Below are positions 6,798 through 14,675 of a DNA stretch of 64,000 nucleotides, one piece after another (position 1 is the stretch's first letter; the number at the start of each line of letters is the position of its first letter). Source of the DNA: Desulfovibrio sp. GTDB taxonomy: Bacteria; Desulfobacterota; Desulfovibrionia; Desulfovibrionales; Desulfovibrionaceae. The stretch is taken from the NCBI GenBank assembly GCA_017396005.1, contig JAFQNG010000093.1, forward strand, positions 27,147 through 91,146. Reading direction: 5' to 3'. The notes beneath the pieces were generated by a model. That model was not told the origin of the DNA and ran no database searches. It saw only the letters and a list, made by a program, of their open reading frames with translations. The position numbers and the translations under genes were made by a program.

Positions 6798-8114
6798 ATG
6801 ATGAGAAAATTTCTGTTCATATTGGCTCTGATTGCAGCGATGACGGCGCTTGAGGCACAGGCCGCCATGCGGGTAGATATCATCAACCCCGGGCAGAGTG
6901 TCATCAATCTAGCTCTGGCAACACCTCTGCAGGAAGGGCAGAAACCGGCTGCAGCCATGGGACAGGATCTGCAGAAACTCGTGGAACAGAACCTGAGCTT
7001 TCTGCCCTTTATGCGCCTGACCGACCCCAGAGCCGTACTTGGGGGCTCCCTGCTGGCAGGGTATGAGCCACCTGCGCTGGATTTCAGGCGTTTTCAGCTG
7101 GCTGGCTCCGATATCGTGGTCACCAGTTACTGGCCTGAGGGCGACAGCGGTACGCGGCCTGTACAGCTTCGTGCTTTTGAGACCAACACCGGCGGCCGCC
7201 TTTTTGGTAAGGAGTATATCAAGGTGAGCAAACGCGACCTGCCTGAAGTGGCAGATCGTTTCTGTGCAGACCTGCTGGAAGCCCTGACCGGCAACGGGGC
7301 TTTTTTCCGCTCTACGCTGGCCTTCGTCAAGAAAACAGGTAAGCTCAGTGCCAATGTCTGGCTGGTCAGACCCACTGGCCGTGATTTGCGTCAGATTACC
7401 AAGATGGCTGGCGAAGCCATGTCGCCCGCCTGGTCACCTGACGGGCGTTTTGTTGTTTTCAGTCATATTGATCCCAGGTCTCATGCCCTTGGTGTCTGGG
7501 ACAGCACCAGCAAAAAAGTGCAGCGTATCCGCTTTCCTGGCAATGTGGTCATCGGCCCGGCCTTTACACCGGATAATAAGGTGGCGGTGGCACTTTCCAA
7601 CGGGAAATACCCGGTTATCTTCCTGCTCAATCATGTTTTTCAGAAAGAACGTATTCTTGAGCAGAGCAATGCCATCAATGTTTCTCCTACCTTTGACAGT
7701 ACCGGTACCAAGATGGCCTTCACCTCTTCGCGCCTGGGCGGTCCCCAGATATTCCTTAAGGATTTGAGCACAGGCCGCGTCACCAGGGTCAGTCAGAATG
7801 GCAGCTACAATACAGAGGCAAATCTTTCTCCTGACGGTACGTTGGTGGTGTACAGTCGTATGACAGACTATGGGCATCGTATTTTCGTGCAGGATATGCT
7901 GACCGGCATGGAGCGCCAGGTCAGCTTTGGCCCGGGCAGTGACGAACAGCCTTCGTTCTGTGCTGACAGCTATTTTATTGCCTTTGCCTCTACCCGTGGT
8001 GGTGAACGCAGCATATATCTGACTACCCGGCACGGTGGCGATGCCAAGCGCGTACCCACCGGTGCAGGGGCGGCGGCCTTTCCCCGCTGGGGGATGCCTG
8101 TAACAGGCAAATAA
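6798..8114 (+). CDS. tolB: Tol-Pal system protein TolB
   Basis: TolB is the periplasmic beta-propeller that passes the Tol signal to Pal. The 438-residue protein has a signal peptide (MMRKFLFILALIAAMTALEAQA), an N-terminal domain (about 24-160: RVDIINPGQSVINLALATP...) and then WD40-like/PD40 repeats, with MSPAWSPDGRFVVFSHIDPR, NVSPTFDSTGTKMAFTSSR and EANLSPDGTLVVYSRMTD as successive blades. The length is normal. The start is ATG with GAGG 8 bases upstream. pal follows after a 170-base gap that carries its own likely promoter. Confidence 0.95.
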   Translation: MMRKFLFILALIAAMTALEAQAAMRVDIINPGQSVINLALATPLQEGQKPAAAMGQDLQKLVEQNLSFLPFMRLTDPRAVLGGSLLAGYEPPALDFRRFQLAGSDIVVTSYWPEGDSGTRPVQLRAFETNTGGRLFGKEYIKVSKRDLPEVADRFCADLLEALTGNGAFFRSTLAFVKKTGKLSANVWLVRPTGRDLRQITKMAGEAMSPAWSPDGRFVVFSHIDPRSHALGVWDSTSKKVQRIRFPGNVVIGPAFTPDNKVAVALSNGKYPVIFLLNHVFQKERILEQSNAINVSPTFDSTGTKMAFTSSRLGGPQIFLKDLSTGRVTRVSQNGSYNTEANLSPDGTLVVYSRMTDYGHRIFVQDMLTGMERQVSFGPGSDEQPSFCADSYFIAFASTRGGERSIYLTTRHGGDAKRVPTGAGAAAFPRWGMPVTGK

Positions 8115-8170
8115 CGGACTGCGGGTAGCCATAGCGGTAAAAATAGTTGGGGAATCGGCCATTCCATATC

Positions 8171-8198
8171 TTGACAAAACTGCATGGGCAGATACCAT
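8171..8198 (+). promoter_or_regulatory. likely sigma-70 promoter for pal
   Basis: A perfect TTGACA (8171-8176) and TACCAT (8193-8198) are 16 bases apart in the otherwise empty tolB-pal gap. This would let the abundant lipoprotein be made in excess over the channel subunits. Confidence 0.55.
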
Positions 8199-8285
8199 CA
8201 ACGCGCAGTGTTATGTAATGCTGCGTATAGAAAGGAAAAGGCGTCTTAGTAAACTTTTTGGAGAATGAACTGTTCAGGAGGATCT

Positions 8286-8747
8286 ATGAAACGCTATGCT
8301 CTTGCTCTTACCCTTGTGCTGGCTTTGGCCGCTGGTTTCGGTTGTGCCAAAAAGACGGAGACCGTCTCTGATACCGGTATTTCCCCTGAAATGCAGGCAG
8401 CTATTCAGCAAATTACCGATGCCCGTGTGTACTTTGCTTTTGACAAATTCGATATTAAGCCTGAATATAAGGATATGCTGAAGATCAAGGCCGACCTGAT
8501 GAAGCAGTTCCCCAGCATTCGTGTCCGTATTGAAGGCAACTGCGACGAGCGTGGTACCCAGGAGTATAACCTTGCTCTGGGTGAACGCCGTGCCCGTGCT
8601 GCCTACGAATACATGGTCACCTTGGGTGTGAACCCCAGCCAGCTTGAAATGATCAGCTACGGCAAGGAAAATCCGGCTGTGCAGGGTACTGGCGAAGCTG
8701 TCTGGGCCCAGAACCGTCGCGATGACTTCCGTGTGATTGCTCACTAG
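8286..8747 (+). CDS. pal: peptidoglycan-associated lipoprotein Pal
   Basis: Pal anchors the outer membrane to peptidoglycan and binds TolB. The 153-residue precursor has a lipoprotein signal ending in AAGFGC (Cys near residue 20) and an OmpA-like domain from about residue 45. That domain contains VYFAFDKFDIKPEY and the peptidoglycan-binding stretch IEGNCDERGTQEYNLALGERRA; NRRDDFRVI closes it. The start taken is the ATG after CAGGAGGATCT; an in-frame ATG 21 bases earlier has no better support. It ends the tol-pal unit, followed by a strong terminator. Confidence 0.95.
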   Translation: MKRYALALTLVLALAAGFGCAKKTETVSDTGISPEMQAAIQQITDARVYFAFDKFDIKPEYKDMLKIKADLMKQFPSIRVRIEGNCDERGTQEYNLALGERRARAAYEYMVTLGVNPSQLEMISYGKENPAVQGTGEAVWAQNRRDDFRVIAH

Positions 8748-9101
8748 TTCTAATATGATACACATACCAAACGGGACTTTATCAAGAGCCTCACTATTCC
8801 TCCCCAAGCCTGGTTAAAAAGTCAGGTTAAGCGGCCTCAGTAGTAACCTCACTACTGGGGCCGCGTCCTTTCCATCACTGCTCTGGAATTTTTCTCCCGT
8901 GCTGTGCTTTTTTCCACGCCATAGAAAAGATCTGCCACTGGTTGTGTCCAGCAAAGCCGTTATCATAAGTTGTCACGTTCCTGTACCTTTGGCTGAAGCC
9001 GTTCTGCAATACGATGACCATCATTGAAGTCAGTGTTGCTTTTGTTTATCATACAGCCCGTCCGAGTTTTACAGTCCCGGCAAACAGGCCAGGTTCCAAC
9101 A
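8748..9101 (+). other. intergenic region between pal and the glycosyltransferase genes
   Basis: About 350 bases without a convincing gene. It holds the pal terminator (8831-8870). The remaining 230 bases show no clear promoter, repeat or small ORF with a ribosome site. A TTG-initiated extension of the next gene could begin at 9024, but it has no ribosome site. Confidence 0.6.
8831..8870 (+). terminator. rho-independent terminator after pal
   Basis: GCGGCCTCAGTAGT and ACTACTGGGGCCGC form a 14-bp stem with a single G-T pair and a 6-base loop, followed by GTCCTTT. It closes the tol-pal transcription unit. Confidence 0.85.
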
Positions 9102-10334
9102 GTGCCCAGATTTCTTGTTTTACAGGCTGCGCGTTTCGGCGATCTTGTCCAGACAAAGCGCCTCATCCTCTCGCTGGAGCAGGAGGGAGAGGTGCATCTT
9201 GCTGTGGATGCGGGGCTTGTGCCTCTGGCCCGGTTGCTCTTCCCAGGGGCCATTGTTCATGGGCTGCGCCTGCATGGTCAGCCAGATGTCTGTGCTCTGG
9301 CAGAAAACAAAGATGTGCTGACTCTCTGGCGCGAACTGGAGTTTCAGACCGTCTACAATTGTAATTTTTCTGAGCTGACTGCCGCGCTCTGCCGCATTTT
9401 CGAGCCGGGGCGTGTCATGGGCTATAGGCCAGCGGCGGGGGGCATTTTGCGATCACCCTGGGCCCGTATGATTTTTCGCCTTAGCGAGCAGCGCGTGCTT
9501 GCACCGCTTAATCTGATAGATTTTTGGGGTCATCTGGCTCCATGTCCCATCCCGGCCGCTGCGGTCAACCCGCCTGCACAGGCCGGAGGACAGGGGCTGG
9601 GGGTAGTGCTGGCAGGGCGGGAATCCCGCCGTTCTCTGCCTTTACCTCTGTTGGCCCAGGTGGTACATGCCATTTTTCAGATCAAAGGAGGCCCTCGGGT
9701 ACACCTGCTGGGTACACGGGCCGAACAGCCGGCGGCCCGAAGGCTGATACGGCTGCTGCCTGCCAGAATGCAGGGCAGGGTGGAAGACCTGAGTGGCAAA
9801 ACTGACTGGCAGGGGTTGGCAGAGGCCGTGCAGGGCCTGGACGCTCTTATCTGCCCGGATACCGGTATCATGCACCTTGCTGCCCATCTGGGTACACCGA
9901 TACTGGCCTTTTTTCTCTCTTCGGCCTGGTGCCATGAGACAGGCCCGTACGGTGAGGGGCATCTGGTCTGGCAGGCTGCAACGCAGTGCTCCCCCTGCCT
10001 GGAAAGCGCTCCCTGCCCTAGAGGTACCGCCTGCCTGGCAGCTTTTGCGTCTGACAGCCTCCTGCGCAGTCTTGCTTTTGCCCTGCAGGGGCAGACACAT
10101 ACAGAAGGCGATGTGCCTCCGGGCCTGCAAATATGGCGTAGTGGCCTTGATGCTCTTGGGGGAAGGTTCTCCCTTCTGGCTGGGCAGGATGCACATGCTG
10201 CGGAGCGTCTTGCCGCACGGGCTGTTCTGCAGGAATTTTTGCATTTTTCTCATCTGGAAGGCGTGCAGACTGATCAGCGTCAGCGGCTTGTACCTGATAG
10301 CGAGTGGATGCTGCCACCCTGGAGGTATGCCTGA
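9102..10334 (+). CDS. glycosyltransferase family 9 (heptosyltransferase-like)
   Basis: Family 9 enzymes transfer heptose or similar sugars, usually in lipopolysaccharide core synthesis. Residues near the start (FLVLQAARFGDLVQTKRLILSL) are the typical N-terminal Rossmann beginning. The C-terminal donor-binding domain has ALICPDTGIMHLAAHLGTPILAFF, then PYGEG and a CSPC...CPRGTAC cysteine cluster common in this family. The GTG at 9102 is preferred because the family homology begins there; a TTG at 9024 would add 26 unsupported residues. About 80 residues beyond the family domain form an extra C-terminus. The next gene overlaps its stop codon (TGATG), so the two transferases are translationally coupled. 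The true acceptor is not evident. Confidence 0.85.
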   Translation: MPRFLVLQAARFGDLVQTKRLILSLEQEGEVHLAVDAGLVPLARLLFPGAIVHGLRLHGQPDVCALAENKDVLTLWRELEFQTVYNCNFSELTAALCRIFEPGRVMGYRPAAGGILRSPWARMIFRLSEQRVLAPLNLIDFWGHLAPCPIPAAAVNPPAQAGGQGLGVVLAGRESRRSLPLPLLAQVVHAIFQIKGGPRVHLLGTRAEQPAARRLIRLLPARMQGRVEDLSGKTDWQGLAEAVQGLDALICPDTGIMHLAAHLGTPILAFFLSSAWCHETGPYGEGHLVWQAATQCSPCLESAPCPRGTACLAAFASDSLLRSLAFALQGQTHTEGDVPPGLQIWRSGLDALGGRFSLLAGQDAHAAERLAARAVLQEFLHFSHLEGVQTDQRQRLVPDSEWMLPPWRYA

Positions 10335-11611
10335 TGTCACAGTCCCCTCTTCGTATTCTGGTCGTTTTGCCCATGTACGGGGGCTCTCTGCCCATTGGCC
10401 GTTATTGCGCAAAGGCTCTGGAGAGCCTGGGACATACTGTACGGTTGTTTGATGCTTCGTTTTTTTATCCAACGTTTAACGGACTGCATAACCTGGGGCT
10501 TTCCCCGGCACAGGGTGTACAGCTGGAGCGCTCTTTCTTACAGGTAGTGGGGCAGGCCATCTGGGCTCAGGCGCAGAGCCTGGAACCTCATCTCGTCCTC
10601 GCCATGGCACAGGCTCCTGTCAGCAGGACTCTGTTACAGCGTTTTACCCGGGCCGGAGTACGTACGGCCATGTGGTTTGTGGAAGACCATCTGGTCTTCA
10701 ACTACTGGCGGGACTACGCACCTCTCTATGATGTTTTTGCTGTTATTCAGAAGGAGCCCTTTCTTTCAATGCTGGCCGCACTGGGTCAGAAACGGGTGAT
10801 GTATCTGCCCTTGGCTGCTCTGCCGGAATTTCATCAACCCTTGGCACTGAGTCCGGCTGAACGCAGAGAGTACGGGGCTGATATCTCCTTTCTGGGGGCA
10901 GGGTATCCCAACCGCCGTCTGGCCTTCCGCCCTCTGGCCGGGCGGAATTTCAAGATATGGGGTTCAGACTGGGAAGGAGAAAGCCTGCTGGCTGCTCATG
11001 TGCAGCGACAGGGGGCGCGCATCAGTGAGGAGGAGAGCGTCAGAGTCTACAATGCTACCACTATCAATCTGAATCTGCATTCCAGCATCCAGGATGGAGA
11101 CCTGGTCAGTCATGGGGATTTCGTTAACCCCCGCACCTTTGAGCTGGCTGCTATGGGAGCCTTTCAGCTGGTAGACAGGCGCACACTCATGGACGGACTT
11201 TTTGCTGCTGACGAGCTGGCCATTATTGATAGCATCGAAGAGCTGTACAGTGCCATTGATTTTTATCTGGTACATCCAGAAGAACGCAGGACAATCTCGG
11301 CTCGTTCCCGTTCCCGTGTTTTGCGTGAGCATACATATGAAAAGCGTATGCTGAGTCTGCTGACATATATGGAGGCCGCGCTTGGCCCCTGGAGAACCGC
11401 TGAGCCGGAGCAGACAGACAGACAGACATCTGATGACGCTCTGGACCCTGTTTTGCGTGAGGCCCTGGCCCGTTTGCTGCGCAAACTGGGATTAGGTAAT
11501 CAGGCATCACTGGACGATGTGCTGACCCGGCTGCGTCAGCAGACGGGAGCCTTGGATGAGCTTGAAGCCAGCCTGCTTTTTCTGGATGCCTGGCGCAGGC
11601 AGTATCTCTGA
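10334..11611 (+). CDS. CgeB-like glycosyltransferase (group 1-like C-terminal domain)
   Basis: The 425-residue protein has an N-terminal Rossmann half (LRILVVLPMYGGSLPIGRYCAKALESLGH) and a C-terminal half matching the CgeB/Glyco_trans_1_2 pattern: VRVYNATTINLNLH, then VNPRTFELAAMGAFQLVD and a terminal helix region with HTYEKRMLSLL. A tail of about 75 residues after residue 350 is rich in Glu, Arg and Leu and predicted helical. The chosen ATG overlaps the upstream stop and lies 8 bases after GGAGG; an earlier in-frame ATG at 10304 would lie inside the neighbour. With the family 9 enzyme it probably decorates a surface glycan or protein; the substrate is unknown. Confidence 0.8.
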   Translation: MSQSPLRILVVLPMYGGSLPIGRYCAKALESLGHTVRLFDASFFYPTFNGLHNLGLSPAQGVQLERSFLQVVGQAIWAQAQSLEPHLVLAMAQAPVSRTLLQRFTRAGVRTAMWFVEDHLVFNYWRDYAPLYDVFAVIQKEPFLSMLAALGQKRVMYLPLAALPEFHQPLALSPAERREYGADISFLGAGYPNRRLAFRPLAGRNFKIWGSDWEGESLLAAHVQRQGARISEEESVRVYNATTINLNLHSSIQDGDLVSHGDFVNPRTFELAAMGAFQLVDRRTLMDGLFAADELAIIDSIEELYSAIDFYLVHPEERRTISARSRSRVLREHTYEKRMLSLLTYMEAALGPWRTAEPEQTDRQTSDDALDPVLREALARLLRKLGLGNQASLDDVLTRLRQQTGALDELEASLLFLDAWRRQYL

Positions 11612-11667
11612 TTGACAGGGTAGTGGGATTATATACCGCCCCTCGGAATTTTAAGCTGGACTTAAGA

Positions 11668-13242
11668 ATGAAGGTGCAACTCAGTGTGGCGGGCTCTGCT
11701 GTTTCGTCACAGTTGGAACTGGAGGCCCGGGCTGGTGACAGTCTGTCGCACGCTATCTGGCTGTCCGGGCTGCTGCCGCCACAGCCCCTGTGCAGCGGAC
11801 TGGGAAGCTGCGGCCGCTGTCGTGTGCGCTGGTCTGAAAATGCTCCTGAACCAAGCCCTGCAGAGGAGGCCCTGCTTGCTCCGGCGGCTGTAGTTGATGG
11901 CTGGCGCTTGGCCTGTCGACACTCTGTGCCACAGGTGGGCGATGCTTTGAAGCTTGAGCTGCCGCCCGAAGCCTTTGCAGTTTTTCCGGCAGAGGCAGAG
12001 ATTGATGGCAGCAGCCCTGAAGAAGAGCTGGCCCTGGCGGTGGATCTGGGTACGACTTCGATATACTGGCAGGCAGTATGCCCTGACGGGCAGGCAGTTG
12101 CGCAGGGAAGCTTTCTTAATCCTCAGGCAGGTGCAGGCGCTGATGTGGTTTCCCGCCTGTCCTTGGCGCGGGATGTTCAGCAGCGTGCTTTGCTGGCAGG
12201 TCTGGTGCGCAGTGCGCTACGCAGGCTTTGTGAGCAGCTGGAGAGAGCGGGCAGTATAAGCAGTATTTGTCTGGCAGGCAACCCGGCCATGACCGCCATT
12301 GTGTTGGAGCAGGATGTGGAGGGCCTGTGCACGGCACCCTATCGCCTGGATTTTACTGGAAATACAGTAGTTTCCTTACCGGATTTGCCGCCAGTCTATG
12401 TGCCACCCCTGCCTGCGCCTTTTGTGGGCGGTGATGTGAGCGCCGGCCTTGCGGCTCTACTGGCTGCGGATACGCCGCGTCCTTTCATACTGGCAGACCT
12501 GGGTACCAATGGTGAGCTGGCCCTGGTGGATGCTGAGGGCGAACTGTTTCTGACCAGTGTTCCTTTGGGGCCGGCATTGGAAGGTATTGGACCGCAGTGC
12601 GGTCAGCTTGCCGGGCCTGATGTGCTGACGCATTTTAGTCTGACGCCGTCCGGACTGGTTGGTCATTCCTGGGATGGCAGCAACGGAACAGCCAGAGGAG
12701 TCAGTGCGACAGGCTATCTTTCTTTGCTGGCAATTTTACGGCAGACGGGTCTGCTGGACGAAAGGGGGCTTTTTATGGAATCCCCCCCTGCAAACGCCAT
12801 ACCCCTGACTTGCAGGTTAGCGCAGGGTTTGTACCGACATCATGGTCAGATCTGCCTGCGATTGCCGCGTGGTCAGTGGCTAGCTGCCAGTGATGTGGAA
12901 GAGCTGCTCAAGATTCGTGCGGCCTTTGGGCTAGCTCTTGAAGTTCTGCTGGCCGAGGCTGGTCTTGCACCGGGTGATATAGCCTGTCTTTGCCTGGCAG
13001 GGGCGCTTGGTGAACATATTCGCCCCGAAGTGCTGGAACAGCTGGGTTTTGTGCCCGAGGGGCTTGCCCGGCGTATCCTTGCGGTGGGTAATACCGCATT
13101 GGCCGGGGCAGCTCTGCTCGCCTGTCATGAACAGGAGCGGGAGATACTGGCTGCACTCTGCAAGCGCGCCCACCTGCTGTCACTGGTAGATAACCCTGAT
13201 TTTCACAGTAACTATCTGCGTCATATGCGTTTGGGAGCCTGA
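11668..13242 (+). CDS. RACo/RamA-like ferredoxin-ASKHA protein (DUF4445)
   Basis: RACo-type proteins use ATP to push an electron to the cobalt of corrinoid proteins, reactivating methyltransferases. The 524-residue protein has an N-terminal 2Fe-2S ferredoxin domain with ligands Cys42, Cys48, Cys51 and Cys83 (LCSGLGSCGRCRV ... LACRH). An ASKHA ATPase domain follows: LAVDLGTTSIYWQAV, CLAGNPAMTAIV, FILADLGTNGELALV and CLAGALGEHIRPEVLEQLGFVP. These are the hallmarks of the family. The ATG at 11668 starts where the ferredoxin homology begins; a GTG at 11623 is possible. No corrinoid protein or methyltransferase lies nearby, so the partner must be elsewhere. An Rsm22-like gene follows directly. Confidence 0.87.
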   Translation: MKVQLSVAGSAVSSQLELEARAGDSLSHAIWLSGLLPPQPLCSGLGSCGRCRVRWSENAPEPSPAEEALLAPAAVVDGWRLACRHSVPQVGDALKLELPPEAFAVFPAEAEIDGSSPEEELALAVDLGTTSIYWQAVCPDGQAVAQGSFLNPQAGAGADVVSRLSLARDVQQRALLAGLVRSALRRLCEQLERAGSISSICLAGNPAMTAIVLEQDVEGLCTAPYRLDFTGNTVVSLPDLPPVYVPPLPAPFVGGDVSAGLAALLAADTPRPFILADLGTNGELALVDAEGELFLTSVPLGPALEGIGPQCGQLAGPDVLTHFSLTPSGLVGHSWDGSNGTARGVSATGYLSLLAILRQTGLLDERGLFMESPPANAIPLTCRLAQGLYRHHGQICLRLPRGQWLAASDVEELLKIRAAFGLALEVLLAEAGLAPGDIACLCLAGALGEHIRPEVLEQLGFVPEGLARRILAVGNTALAGAALLACHEQEREILAALCKRAHLLSLVDNPDFHSNYLRHMRLGA

Positions 13243-14619
13243 ATGTCACATGCCCACACCCGTCATCCTCGCAAGTTCCAGTCTGCTCGCGGTACTATTG
13301 GCGTATCAGCTCCGCAACGTGCTTCCATATGGCCCAGGCCGGAATTGCTTTTTCCGCCACTGAGTGCTGACTGCAAACAGGCTTTGGAGCATCTGCCAGA
13401 GGTCTTGCAGGCTGTTTGGCCTCTTTCCAGAGCCCATCGCCGCTCGCTGCCTGACGACATAGCAGCTCTTTCCCGTCTGCTGACAGTCGAGAGGCGAGAC
13501 TTGCGACACCCGTACTGGAGCACTCCTGCCTTTATCAGTGCTTATCTTTACTATTTTTTACCTTGGAATATCGTGCGCCTCAGCCGTCTGCTTGCGGCTT
13601 TGCCCCTGCCTGCCCCTGCAGCCGTGCCAGATGCTGAGGCCTTGTTGATGGATGTGGGCTCCGGCCCTTTGACATTACCCCTTGCGCTTTGGCTGGCGCG
13701 CCCTTCATGGCGTGCGGCCCCCATACGTGTTCTGGCGCTGGACAGCGCTGCCCGCCCTCTGGAGTTGGGAAAAGCCCTGCTGAAAGTCTGGGGACAGCGC
13801 ATGGGCTGGCCTGTCTGGTCTGTGCGTACGGCCTGTGGTTCACTGGAAAGTCTGCCCCGGCAGGCTGCACCAATGCTCAGAGGAGAGAAAAACTGCTACT
13901 CTTGGCTTATTACTGCCGCCAATGTGATCAATGAGTTACGACCTGTACGCAAGGGGCGAGCCGAGGATTTTCCTGAGGAAGATAGTGCTGATGGATTGCA
14001 GGTTGCACTGTCTGAGGAGAGCAAAGTACATGGGCAGGAGCGCCTTGGAGGCGTGTTGAACGCATTGGCCCCTCTGCTTTTCCACAGCAGAGAGGCTCTT
14101 CAGGCGGTAGTGCCTTCTTTGCTATTTGTGGAGCCGGGTACCCGTCTGGGCGGCATGACCATCATGCAGCTGCGCGCCCTGGCCCTAGAGGGAGGTCTGG
14201 CCTCTGTGCTGCCATGTCTGCATGATGCAGCCTGCCCCCTGCTGGCAGGGCAGGCTGGGCGCACCTGGTGTCATTTCACCTTTGACTGTGAGGGAGCCCC
14301 GGGCTGGCTGCAGAGTCTTTCCAGAGAAGCAGGGCTGGGCAAGACAGCGCTTTCTCTCAGTCCGTTGTTGTTACAGCCTGTGTCGCCGGTGCGATCGGCC
14401 CATGATGTGCGGGTGATCTCTGCGCCGTTTTTTGTACCTGGCTTGCGTGGTAAGGCCCGCTATGCCTGTGGCGCTGGAGGGCTGGTCCTGCTGGAGGATG
14501 CGACAGGCCTGCATTCAGGCAGCAGTCTGCCAGTGCAGATACCGCACGGGGGAAGGCGTGACGCCAAAAGTCAGGCTTTGATTGTACCCCGTCCTAGTGG
14601 CTCCGGCAGAAAAGCGTAA
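13243..14619 (+). CDS. Rsm22-like SAM-dependent methyltransferase
   Basis: The 458-residue protein has a class I methyltransferase core with motif I MDVGSGPLTLPLAL (about residues 136-149) and an acidic motif II (VLALDSAARPLELG). These follow an N-terminal helical region with HPYWSTPAFISAYLYYFLPWN, the layout of Rsm22/mitochondrial ribosome assembly-type methyltransferases. Cys residues in the second half (CLHDAACPLLAGQAGRTWCHF and a following FDCEG) could bind metal or an Fe-S cluster as known for Rsm22. The ATG directly follows the stop of the RACo-like gene, with GGGAG 5 bases before, so the two are coupled. The likely target is small-subunit rRNA, but this is inferred from family only. 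Confidence 0.7.
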   Translation: MSHAHTRHPRKFQSARGTIGVSAPQRASIWPRPELLFPPLSADCKQALEHLPEVLQAVWPLSRAHRRSLPDDIAALSRLLTVERRDLRHPYWSTPAFISAYLYYFLPWNIVRLSRLLAALPLPAPAAVPDAEALLMDVGSGPLTLPLALWLARPSWRAAPIRVLALDSAARPLELGKALLKVWGQRMGWPVWSVRTACGSLESLPRQAAPMLRGEKNCYSWLITAANVINELRPVRKGRAEDFPEEDSADGLQVALSEESKVHGQERLGGVLNALAPLLFHSREALQAVVPSLLFVEPGTRLGGMTIMQLRALALEGGLASVLPCLHDAACPLLAGQAGRTWCHFTFDCEGAPGWLQSLSREAGLGKTALSLSPLLLQPVSPVRSAHDVRVISAPFFVPGLRGKARYACGAGGLVLLEDATGLHSGSSLPVQIPHGGRRDAKSQALIVPRPSGSGRKA

Positions 14620-14675
14620 CTGCGGTTTGCAATTTCTGTTATGACAGAAGGATTTACCTACAAAATAAAGGTTGA

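Noticed and set aside
14620-14675. cobalamin riboswitch before nrdJ
   Set aside because: The gap is only 56 bases, too short for that riboswitch, and no B12-box could be seen.
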